From contig NZ_CP040676.1 of NCBI RefSeq assembly GCF_005960665.1, positions 1,994,501 to 2,058,500 on the forward strand: DNA of 64,000 nt, written 5' to 3'. The notes below the pieces were generated by a model. It did not search any database and was not told where the DNA came from. It saw only the letters and a program-made list of their open reading frames with translations. Both the position numbers and the translations under genes were made by a program. Shown here piece by piece: positions 7,267 through 14,972 of the stretch. The DNA comes from Exiguobacterium mexicanum (GTDB lineage Bacteria > Bacillota > Bacilli > Exiguobacteriales > Exiguobacteriaceae). Positions within the stretch are counted from its first letter, which is position 1. The number at the start of each line of letters is the position of its first letter.

Positions 7267-8713
7267 GGTACAATGCCCCCATTTCTTCTTCCATTCTCTT
7301 CACTAACAGCTGCGAGCCGATCATGACGATCGGGACGCCTCCGCACGGATGCACCGATGCTCCGACGGCGTAAAGTCGGTCGATGTGCGCGTACGGGCGA
7401 GCCTGTGGTTTGAACGCGGCCGATTGGGCCAATTTCGGGGCGATGCCGAAGCTCCCGCCTTCAAATAACCCAAATCGTTCCGCATCCATCGGCGTCCGAA
7501 CTTTCATCTCAATGACACGATCCCTGAAGTCGGGGACTATCTGTTCGATCCGACCAATCAAATGCTCGATCGCACCGCTCGTTTCAAAGTCCTCACGCTC
7601 CAATTTACGTGGGACCGGCACGAGGACATAGAGAACGCTCGTCCCGTCCGGTGCCAGCGTGTCGTCCATCAAAGACGGATTGAACGTATACATCGCCGGA
7701 TACTTGCTTAGTTTACCATCTTCGAAGATGGTCCGCATCGACCCGGCAAAATCATTCGGCAAGTCGAATTGGTGGATCGGTAAATCGATGTCCCCGGTCA
7801 CGGTGAAGTAAAGCAAGAGCGTCCCGCTCGACGGTTCGTATGATTTCGGCTTAACGCCATCAATCAACCGTTCCATGAGGGGAAAATCACCGTTGACGAC
7901 GACCACATCATACGGATGAACGACACCATCCACGATGACCGCGTTCGCCCGGCTTTGTTCCACCTGCACCCGTTCGACGTTCGCGTTCAACTCGAACTTG
8001 ACGCCGCGTCGTCTCAACTCTTGTTCTACTTTCGTCGCAAGTGAGAAATATCCTCCCTTGACGTACCAGATTCCTTCTTCTTGTTCGCGGTACGGGATCA
8101 AACCATAGAGGGATGGGGTATCATATGGGTTCCCACCAATATAGAGCGTTTGGAGGCTGTAGGCGACGCGCAGACGCTCGTCTTTGAAGAAGCGTTTCAT
8201 GTTCTCGTGGGCCGTCTCATACGCCTTCAAGCGCATGAGGAGCATCAATAGTTTCGGTTCGAACAAATCGGTCTTGCCTTTATAGCCCCGGTCTAAGAAT
8301 ACATCGAACCCGAGGCGATACTCTTCTCGTTTTTGAGTCATATACTTTCTAAAGCCGTCGCCCTCGTTGAACAGACGGTCGATTTCGGCCGCCTGACGTT
8401 CGATGTCACGGTATTTGTAGAACGTCGTGCCATCCTCGTAACGGAGGCGATAAAGCGGGTCGACCTCGATCAACTCGAGCTCTCGCTCCGGAAAACCGGC
8501 CTCGAGGAGCTGACTTTTCAATTTTCCGGGCAATAAGACGATGGTCGGCCCTTCATCGACGCGGGCGCCGTTCTTGAACTCGACATAATTGAGCCGGCCG
8601 CCGACACGAGCTTCTTTTTCATAGATGGTCACGTCCAGCGACGGATATTTGTGGGTCAGGAGCAAGGCCGCGTAAAGCGACCCAATGCCGGCACCGACGA
8701 AACTGATGTTCAT
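7235..8713 (-). CDS. CrtN-like carotenoid desaturase/oxidase paralogue
   Basis: A 492-residue FAD-dependent desaturase-family enzyme with N-terminal GAGIGSLYAALLL and C-terminal motif VGASVHPCGGVPIVM. It is clearly divergent from its neighbour CrtN: the second glycine of the Rossmann repeat is replaced (GIGSLYAA) and a cysteine stands in HPCGG. Its ATG overlaps the crtN stop as ATGA, so it is translationally coupled. It may extend desaturation toward diapolycopene, or oxidise an end group, as CrtN paralogues do in Halobacillus- and Planococcus-type clusters. Sequence alone does not decide which. Confidence 0.75.
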   Translation of the reverse strand: MNISFVGAGIGSLYAALLLTHKYPSLDVTIYEKEARVGGRLNYVEFKNGARVDEGPTIVLLPGKLKSQLLEAGFPERELELIEVDPLYRLRYEDGTTFYKYRDIERQAAEIDRLFNEGDGFRKYMTQKREEYRLGFDVFLDRGYKGKTDLFEPKLLMLLMRLKAYETAHENMKRFFKDERLRVAYSLQTLYIGGNPYDTPSLYGLIPYREQEEGIWYVKGGYFSLATKVEQELRRRGVKFELNANVERVQVEQSRANAVIVDGVVHPYDVVVVNGDFPLMERLIDGVKPKSYEPSSGTLLLYFTVTGDIDLPIHQFDLPNDFAGSMRTIFEDGKLSKYPAMYTFNPSLMDDTLAPDGTSVLYVLVPVPRKLEREDFETSGAIEHLIGRIEQIVPDFRDRVIEMKVRTPMDAERFGLFEGGSFGIAPKLAQSAAFKPQARPYAHIDRLYAVGASVHPCGGVPIVMIGSQLLVKRMEEEMGALYHDDTRSVSSL

Positions 8714-10203
8714 TGGCCGACACCTGCCCGGTCACGCAACAGGTTGGCGGTGATGCGCGCCGATTCAAAAATCGTTGGCAGTCCGCTGCCTGGATGTGTC
8801 CCACCGCCGACGAGCCAGACGTGGTCGAGCTCCTCGAACTGGTTATGAGGACGGAAATACATCATCTGTGACAAGTTATGTCCTAAGTTGAACGTCGCCC
8901 CTTCATAGACACCGAACGCTTCCCAATCGTTTGGCGTGAGCGGCTGCATCACCTCGATATGGTTCCGGATCTCACGATACGGCGAACGAGTCTCAAGTGC
9001 ATCGAGGACGCGCTCGGTCATCGTCGTCTCGAGCGTCTCCCACGGTAAATTCGACAGGTTGTTCGGCACCGGGACGAGCACATAAAGCGAGGATTTCCCT
9101 GACGGTGCGAGTGTTGGATCAATCCGTGAAGCATTTTGGACATAGAACGAGAAGTCTTCGCTCAGCTTCAGGTCTTGCGTCATCTCTTTCACATTACGCT
9201 CGTAGTCGTCGGCGAAATGGATCGAATGGTGCGCGACATCATCATAGACACGGTCGAGTCCAAGATAAAGCATGAACGTCGAACACGAGTAGCGTTTCTT
9301 CTTCAGCTGTTTTGGACTCCAACGTGTGAGTGCGTCGCTTGGGACGAGTGTCGTCATCGCATGTGCGAAGTCGGCACCGACAATCACTTCGTCAAAGGCA
9401 TAGTGGACATTGTTCGCTACGAGTCCGTTGACGCGTTTCCCGTCGAGCAAGAGCCGGTCGACGCCTTCCTCGAGACGAATCTCCCCACCCTCTTCTTCGA
9501 TGACACGGGCCATCGCTGTGCAGAGTTGATTCACGCCGCCAATCGGGTGATGGACGCCGTAAGCATGTTCCATATACGACAAGATTGAGAAGCCACCCGG
9601 ACAATCCCACGCCGACATGCCGAGGTATTTCGCTTGGAACGTGAACGCGTACTTCAGCTCTTCGCTCGTGAAATACTCCGACAAGACGTCGTATAACGAC
9701 TTGCCGATCGATAAGAACGGGAGCGCCTTCAAGACGCGTGTCGCCACATAATCGGTCAATTTGTCATGTGCCGTCTGGAGCACCGGCATCAGTTTCGACA
9801 GCTTGATGGCTTGTTCGGCCATGAAGCGTTCGTACCCTTCCCCGTTGCCTGGGAACTGCTCTTCAATCGCCTGATGCATTTGATCGCGATCGGTCGTCAT
9901 CGATAGGATCCGATTTCCTTTATCAAAATAAAGATCATACATCGGCTCGAGTCGTTTCATCTCGACATAGTCATGTAAATCTCGACCTGTCTCTTCGAAA
10001 ATCTCTTCTAAAATGTATGGCATATTTAAAAAAGTCGGGCCACGATCGAACGCGAATTCTCCGACTTGCAGACGCGACGTCCGTCCACCGACGAACGCCT
10101 GCTTCTCAAACACTGTTACTTTCACACCACGGCTTGCGAGCAGCATGGCGGCCGCAAGTCCTCCCGGTCCGGCACCGATTACGGCGACTCTTTTTTCCGA
10201 CAC
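8710..10203 (-). CDS. crtN: Dehydrosqualene desaturase
   Basis: Introduces double bonds into diapophytoene to give diaponeurosporene, using FAD. The protein has 497 residues, with N-terminal GAGPGGLAAAMLLASRG and C-terminal GGGTHPGSGLPTIFES. The central region (YSCSTFMLYLGLD, then IHFADDYERN) strongly resembles S. aureus CrtN. The frame extends to a TTG at 10212, but AGGGAG there touches that codon; the GTG at 10203 has AGGGAG 9 bases upstream and is preferred. First gene of the leftward desaturase/synthase operon, divergent in role from the rightward decoration operon across the IS30 element. Confidence 0.85.
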   Translation of the reverse strand: MSEKRVAVIGAGPGGLAAAMLLASRGVKVTVFEKQAFVGGRTSRLQVGEFAFDRGPTFLNMPYILEEIFEETGRDLHDYVEMKRLEPMYDLYFDKGNRILSMTTDRDQMHQAIEEQFPGNGEGYERFMAEQAIKLSKLMPVLQTAHDKLTDYVATRVLKALPFLSIGKSLYDVLSEYFTSEELKYAFTFQAKYLGMSAWDCPGGFSILSYMEHAYGVHHPIGGVNQLCTAMARVIEEEGGEIRLEEGVDRLLLDGKRVNGLVANNVHYAFDEVIVGADFAHAMTTLVPSDALTRWSPKQLKKKRYSCSTFMLYLGLDRVYDDVAHHSIHFADDYERNVKEMTQDLKLSEDFSFYVQNASRIDPTLAPSGKSSLYVLVPVPNNLSNLPWETLETTMTERVLDALETRSPYREIRNHIEVMQPLTPNDWEAFGVYEGATFNLGHNLSQMMYFRPHNQFEELDHVWLVGGGTHPGSGLPTIFESARITANLLRDRAGVGQ

Positions 10204-10309
10204 GTTGAACAACTCCCTATGTGAAAAGTCTCTTATGCTTCTATCCCATTATAGAAATGACTGGAGAAAAGTTCAAATCTGAATCGGCTCGTCGTGTGTC
10301 CGCGATGTG

Positions 10310-11311
10310 TCAATTGTCGCGTTTCGCGATGACAATGTACCATGACCCTTCTGGGATGAACGGGATGAAACGGACGTTGTCAAAGCCGACCTTGTGCATT
10401 TGACGACGTAACTCACGAATCGTTGGGAGCGGATAGAGGTTATCATGCAACGTCATGAACGCATTGAACGCTGAGGCAAATCGAGCACCGAGCGGCGTCT
10501 CGGCGAGCGGAGTGACGAGTACCGCGACACCAGCTTCGTCTAAGTTTTCGAGCATCCGTCCGAGCAGTTCGATTCGTTGTTCCGGAGAGAAATAATACAA
10601 CATATTATTCATCATGACGGCATCAAATCGTTCGTCGTGATCCCACTCCATAAAATCGGCTACTTCATAGCGAATCTCACCGGACTCATCTTGTTCCCGC
10701 GCCTCTGCGATCACGTCTTCCTCGAGATCGATGCCGGTCAACTGCCAATCGGGTTCGAGTCCGTGCAGTTTGCGTAAGTAACCCCCGTGGCCGCACCCGA
10801 TATCGAGCATCGTCTTGACGTCGGCTTGCCGCAACAGCTGCTGCACGACCGGGAACGCGACCGTCTCGACGAGCGTCGACGTCTGTGCGACGACCTGGCC
10901 ATGTGTCGCCCCATCGAACGTTTTCTGTTTGCCCGACTCTAAAAAGTCAGGATATGCGATGAGTGCCGGAATATGAAGTTCCATCATCTCTTGGAGCATA
11001 AAGCCGATGCTGCGCTCATCTTCGTGCGACAACTGATATTTCAAACTACGGGTCGGGAAATAGCGCCAACCTTTCTTCTTCAAATGGCGCACGGCGACCC
11101 CGACGTCGAGCCAACGCTCGAGCGCGAGTTTCGTCAACGGTTGCTTCAAGCGAAGCGTCATCTCCGCAAAGCTCGCCCCGCCTTGGAGCGCATCGAACAA
11201 CCCATATTTATAGCCGATATATCCGTGCCAGAGCGGCAGGAACGATTCGGTTTGTTTCATCCATCTGCGTGCGTGCAAGACGCGTGACCATTCATTCATC
11301 TGTTGTTCCAT
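10310..11311 (-). CDS. Class I SAM-dependent methyltransferase
   Basis: A 333-residue protein whose C-terminal half carries the SAM-binding motif MLDIGCGHGGYLRKL, followed by the acidic GIDLEED and the post-motif YEVADFMEW. The N-terminal ~120 residues form a helical dimerisation-type domain as in O-methyltransferases. ATG follows GAGGTG. It lies about 100 bases upstream of crtN on the same strand and could be transcribed with the carotenoid genes, so modification of a carotenoid or quinone-like molecule is possible. The substrate is not recognisable from the sequence. Confidence 0.7.
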   Translation of the reverse strand: MEQQMNEWSRVLHARRWMKQTESFLPLWHGYIGYKYGLFDALQGGASFAEMTLRLKQPLTKLALERWLDVGVAVRHLKKKGWRYFPTRSLKYQLSHEDERSIGFMLQEMMELHIPALIAYPDFLESGKQKTFDGATHGQVVAQTSTLVETVAFPVVQQLLRQADVKTMLDIGCGHGGYLRKLHGLEPDWQLTGIDLEEDVIAEAREQDESGEIRYEVADFMEWDHDERFDAVMMNNMLYYFSPEQRIELLGRMLENLDEAGVAVLVTPLAETPLGARFASAFNAFMTLHDNLYPLPTIRELRRQMHKVGFDNVRFIPFIPEGSWYIVIAKRDN

Positions 11312-11374
11312 CGTTTCACCTCATCATCGTTATCACTGATTTTTTTATTTTCCCCTAATAATTTACGGACAAAC

Positions 11375-11406
11375 AAAAAAATCCCACTCCGATGTGCGAA
11401 GTGGGA
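11375..11406 (-). terminator. Terminator after yisL
   Basis: Minus-strand TCCCACT/AGTGGGA stem followed by seven Ts, directly after the yisL-like stop. Confidence 0.8.
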
Positions 11407-11413
11407 ATCAAAC

Positions 11414-11794
11414 TTAAATGAAGTTGCTGAAGAACGACTGTCCATACGGCAACGCATAGCCGATGAAGATTGTCACAAGCGCGAGAATCGCAAAACCGCC
11501 GAACATCGTGCCCGCAGGTTTGTTCTTCTTCACACGGATGAGCGTCATCTCACCAAAGATGAGTGTCAAGAGTCCGACCGTGATCTTCACGTGGTAGAAC
11601 ATGCCGCCTTCGAGTAATTGAAGATACAAATAAAGTCCCGTGCCGAACGCGACGAGCAACATGAGTCGAAACGCCATGTGGGCGATCTTCCCGCTCTTGT
11701 TGGCATTTTTGTAGCCGATATAGGCGACAGCGAACAAGACGAGTAACAAGACCCAGCTCGTGACGTGCGTGTGTAGAAATGCAATCAATGGCAT
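11414..11794 (-). CDS. yisL: YisL-family (UPF0344) small membrane protein
   Basis: A 126-residue protein with four hydrophobic helices: HTHVTSWVLLLVLF, a middle MLLVAFGTGLYLYL, VKITVGLLTLIFG, and FAILALVTIFIGYALP. The opening H-T-H and the GLYLY and VKI segments are characteristic of YisL. The function of the family is unknown. ATG 11794 is preceded by AAGGGGG. It is a monocistronic unit with its own terminator and a palindrome in its promoter region (11816-11835). Confidence 0.8.
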   Translation of the reverse strand: MPLIAFLHTHVTSWVLLLVLFAVAYIGYKNANKSGKIAHMAFRLMLLVAFGTGLYLYLQLLEGGMFYHVKITVGLLTLIFGEMTLIRVKKNKPAGTMFGGFAILALVTIFIGYALPYGQSFFSNFI

Positions 11795-11815
11795 TCTAAG
11801 TCCCCCTTTCCATTA

Positions 11816-11835
11816 TGTACAACCTCTATTGTACA
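11816..11835. promoter_or_regulatory. Perfect palindrome overlapping the yisL -10 region
   Basis: TGTACAA-N6-TTGTACA, a perfect 7-bp inverted repeat. On the minus strand its distal arm contains TACAAT, a -10-like hexamer, with TTGACC 19 bases further upstream. The placement is typical of a repressor operator. No known regulator is assigned. Confidence 0.5.
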
Positions 11836-11888
11836 CGAGTCGCTCTGATTACGGTCAAGCAGGACACTGAAAAATCTGATCGCCTATC

Positions 11889-11920
11889 AAAAAGACGCCT
11901 GATCGAGGAATGATCAGGCG
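11889..11920 (-). terminator. Terminator after the sensor kinase gene
   Basis: Minus-strand 9-bp CGCCTGATC/GATCAGGCG stem followed by a T-rich tail. Confidence 0.75.
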
Positions 11921-11939
11921 CCTTGTCGTATTTCATTTA

Positions 11940-14498
11940 TTAAGCTGTCGTTGACTCTTGTTCGCGAACCGCGTATTCGAAGCTCGGAATCACGACCGTG
12001 AACGTCGACCCTTGATGTTGGACCGACTCGACATGAATCTGTCCGGCGTGACCGCGCACGATCTCTTGACAGATCGGAAGACCGAGTCCGGTTCCGCCGA
12101 TTTCTCGGCTATCGGAATTGTCGACCCGATAGAACTTGTCGAAGAGACGGTCGAGCGCGTCGCTCGGAATACCGATACCTTGGTCCTTCACTTTAATCGA
12201 CACTGATTGATCGTGGTGGGCCAATTCGACGGTGATCTTTCCGCCGCGCGGTGAATACTTCACGGCGTTCGAGAGCAAGTTGCTCATCAACTGCTTGAAC
12301 TTTTGACAGTCGGCGAACAGTTCATACGGTCGGTCATCGGCTGTGACGAGCTCGAACTGGTGTTTCAACGATGACGCCTCATAGAACGTCATCATATCGC
12401 GAATGACCGGCTCGATATCGAGCTGTTCGCGGTCGTACATCTGACTGCCGGCTTCCATCCGTTGCACGTCGAGGAAATCGTTGACGAGATGCGTCAGGCG
12501 CTCCGTCTCGGCGTGAATCGTCTGCAAGTACTTCGCTTGCTTCTCGTTCGGCAACTGCTTCTTGACCATGAGTTCGGTGAACCCGTAGATCGACGAGAGC
12601 GGTGTCCGCAACTCGTGAGAGATCGTCGAGATGAATTCGCTCTTCAAGCGTTCCGCCTCGGTCTCGCTCGTGATGTCACGGAAGACGAGCAACGTCCCTT
12701 TCGACAACCCGCCGACGACGATGCGTTCCGCATACATCTGCAAGTTCATCTCGCCTTTACGGATTGAGAAGCTGACGCTGTCATGCGGGAAGTCGTCGGT
12801 GAAGAGGCGATCGGTATACTTCAAGAAATCATCTTCTTGGTCGACTGTCGTCGAAATCGTCTCTCGCCATTCGTTCCACGACAGTTCCGCGAGTTCTCTC
12901 GACGTGATCTCATCGAGTTCAGGGAACATTTCATAGAGTGGTCGGTTGACGAAGACATCATCGGTCGAATGCTCGACATAGATGACCGCCTCGCGAATCG
13001 AATCGAGGATCCGTTCCGTCTTCCCTTTCTCACGGGTCATCTCTTCAAACAGACGCATCCGGAGAAGCGAGAGCGACAACTGACGAGCGAACGACATGAT
13101 GTCACCCATCTGTGTCTGCGTAAAGCGATCTTTATAGCGGACGAGATAGATGAACGCGATGATCGAGTCATCTGTCGGGTCATGGACCGGTACAGCCGTC
13201 TCATACATATAGTATGGGTACGGGAGCGGGTGGTCGCTTGCGACTTGTTTCGACGAATGGACTGTCGTCCGAAGCGTCATCGCCCGCGTCAAGACTGAGT
13301 TCTCGCTGTCGAGCAACTGACGCGTGAGCGTCTCGTTCAATCCGTGGCTTGTGATTGAGAACGAGCCTGTCGCATCGACAAATACGAGGGCGCCGACTTC
13401 GGAGTCGGTGATGGCGACCAGTTTCTCGATAATCTCTGGGTAAGCCGTCAACGAATCGCGGGCCGCGAGCGTCTCGGTCAACTCGTTGCGGTAAGCCAAG
13501 TGTTGCTCGTTCTGTTGCGTCTGCTCCAAGATTTCTTCAAGTTCTTGCTGTTGCGCTTGAAGCTCTTCTTGTTGAGCAATCAACTCTTCTTGTTGCGCTT
13601 GCAACTCGTGGTTCTTCTCAATCAAGTGACGTTCGTTGTCACGAAGCGTCTCGGCCATTTTGTTGAACGACCGTGACATCGTCCCAATCTCATCTTCACG
13701 CTCCATCTGGTCGCTCAAATCGACGATCTCGCCTTTAAGCAGACGGTCCGATGCGATCGAGAGACGTGAAATCAAACGCGTTTGACGGCGCAAGAACGGT
13801 TGGATGAACAATAAAATCAAGGCCGCGAACGACAAAATGCTCGCAATCCACAAGAACTGAAGAATGTCGTTATTCAACTTCCAAGCATCGTACACTTTTT
13901 GTTTCTCGCTATTCATCAAAGATTTATAATCTGACAATGATGTCTCAATCTGTTGAATCGGTCCGAGCGTATCAATCCCGCGCTCTGGGCTGTACGGGAC
14001 GACGCCCTGCTCAATCAAACGCTGGGCGGTCGGTAAGCCTAATACGGTCTCCGGGTCAATCGTATCTTCGGTAATCTCACCTTCTGCCCGCAATTGACCG
14101 TACTCCGTCGTCACCGGAAGGATGACACCGAAATAGAAGTCATGAAACTCTTGCAAGTCCTCCGCGAAAATCTCACCTTGCTTCGTCTGGACGACGCTCT
14201 TGAACCAGTTTATTTCTTGTTGGAACTCGTTCTCTTTCTCTTTAGCCCGCTCGAGCGCCTCCGTATCACCAAAGACGAGATAACCTCGAGCCTCATATTG
14301 GACGCCTTGCCAGTCGTCCCAAAGCGTATTCAGACGTTCGATGCGTTGATCGACGTCTTGTAGCCGTCGTTCGCTCTCCGCGACACGTTCTTCCATGTAC
14401 ATATACATGAAAATCGAGCCGACGAGCGCGAGCGCGAGGAACGAGTAGAGGACGACCATGAGGTCGCGACCGAGTTTTTGTTTAAACCATCTGTTCAA
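11940..14498 (-). CDS. Multi-domain sensor histidine kinase (CHASE3-like, HAMP, GAF, PAS)
   Basis: An 852-residue membrane kinase. Order: N-terminal membrane helix (about 14-36), an extracytoplasmic helical region of about 170 residues resembling CHASE3, a second membrane helix (about 215-237), a HAMP segment, a glutamine/glutamate coiled coil with repeated QQEEL units (about 295-340), a GAF-like region and a PAS-like region. The HisKA phospho-site SHELRTPL follows, then the ATPase with NAVKYSPRGG (N box), DQGIGIP and GGTGLGL. The following single-receiver regulator gene lies upstream in transcription order and overlaps by 4 bases, so they form one operon. The ligand is unknown. Confidence 0.85.
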   Translation of the reverse strand: MNRWFKQKLGRDLMVVLYSFLALALVGSIFMYMYMEERVAESERRLQDVDQRIERLNTLWDDWQGVQYEARGYLVFGDTEALERAKEKENEFQQEINWFKSVVQTKQGEIFAEDLQEFHDFYFGVILPVTTEYGQLRAEGEITEDTIDPETVLGLPTAQRLIEQGVVPYSPERGIDTLGPIQQIETSLSDYKSLMNSEKQKVYDAWKLNNDILQFLWIASILSFAALILLFIQPFLRRQTRLISRLSIASDRLLKGEIVDLSDQMEREDEIGTMSRSFNKMAETLRDNERHLIEKNHELQAQQEELIAQQEELQAQQQELEEILEQTQQNEQHLAYRNELTETLAARDSLTAYPEIIEKLVAITDSEVGALVFVDATGSFSITSHGLNETLTRQLLDSENSVLTRAMTLRTTVHSSKQVASDHPLPYPYYMYETAVPVHDPTDDSIIAFIYLVRYKDRFTQTQMGDIMSFARQLSLSLLRMRLFEEMTREKGKTERILDSIREAVIYVEHSTDDVFVNRPLYEMFPELDEITSRELAELSWNEWRETISTTVDQEDDFLKYTDRLFTDDFPHDSVSFSIRKGEMNLQMYAERIVVGGLSKGTLLVFRDITSETEAERLKSEFISTISHELRTPLSSIYGFTELMVKKQLPNEKQAKYLQTIHAETERLTHLVNDFLDVQRMEAGSQMYDREQLDIEPVIRDMMTFYEASSLKHQFELVTADDRPYELFADCQKFKQLMSNLLSNAVKYSPRGGKITVELAHHDQSVSIKVKDQGIGIPSDALDRLFDKFYRVDNSDSREIGGTGLGLPICQEIVRGHAGQIHVESVQHQGSTFTVVIPSFEYAVREQESTTA

Positions 14499-14857
14499 TT
14501 CACGATGCCTCCTATAATCTTCACCAATTCAAGTGGACTGAACGGCTTCGAAATAAAGTAGTCGACGCCAATCTCATTCGCGCAATCACGATCAGATTGT
14601 TGGCTCTTCGCCGTGAGCATCATCACTTTCGTATGTTGACGTCCTGGCAGTTTTCGTACTTTCTCAATGACCTCAAGACCGGTCATGCCTGGCATCATAT
14701 GGTCGACAATCACGAGGTCGTACTCGTTCTGTTCGATTAGCCGATAGGCTTCAAGGCCGTCTGGCGCTTCATCAATGTCATATCCTTCATCTTCTAATGT
14801 ATCTAAAACAAGCATGCGTAATACTTCTTCATCTTCTGCTAGTAAAATTTTTACCAT
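14495..14857 (-). CDS. Receiver-only response regulator
   Basis: A 120-residue CheY-like protein with no output domain. The acidic pocket is AEDEE near residues 7-11, the phospho-acceptor is D52 in IVDHMMPGMTG, the switch threonine lies in MLTAKS, and the lysine is in SKPFSP. It precedes and overlaps the kinase gene as ATGA, so kinase and regulator are made together. Lacking a DNA-binding domain, it probably acts by protein contact or as a phosphorelay intermediate. Confidence 0.88.
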   Translation of the reverse strand: MVKILLAEDEEVLRMLVLDTLEDEGYDIDEAPDGLEAYRLIEQNEYDLVIVDHMMPGMTGLEVIEKVRKLPGRQHTKVMMLTAKSQQSDRDCANEIGVDYFISKPFSPLELVKIIGGIVN

Positions 14858-14914
14858 GACGATTCCTCCATTTTTTATCCCATTCCATTATTTTAACGGA
14901 TTCAGTTCGTAATC

Positions 14915-14952
14915 ACAAAAAATAAGGGTGTACGGTGTATAACCGTACCCCT
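14915..14952 (-). terminator. Terminator after addA
   Basis: Minus-strand stem GGGG-TACGGT/ACCGTA-CACCC followed by TTATTTTTT. Confidence 0.7.
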
Positions 14953-14972
14953 TTTTCTTCACAACGTCTACA

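Noticed and set aside
12783-13298. A 171-codon plus-strand frame inside the sensor kinase gene
   Set aside because: Antisense to a well-conserved kinase; no ribosome site and no recognisable domain.
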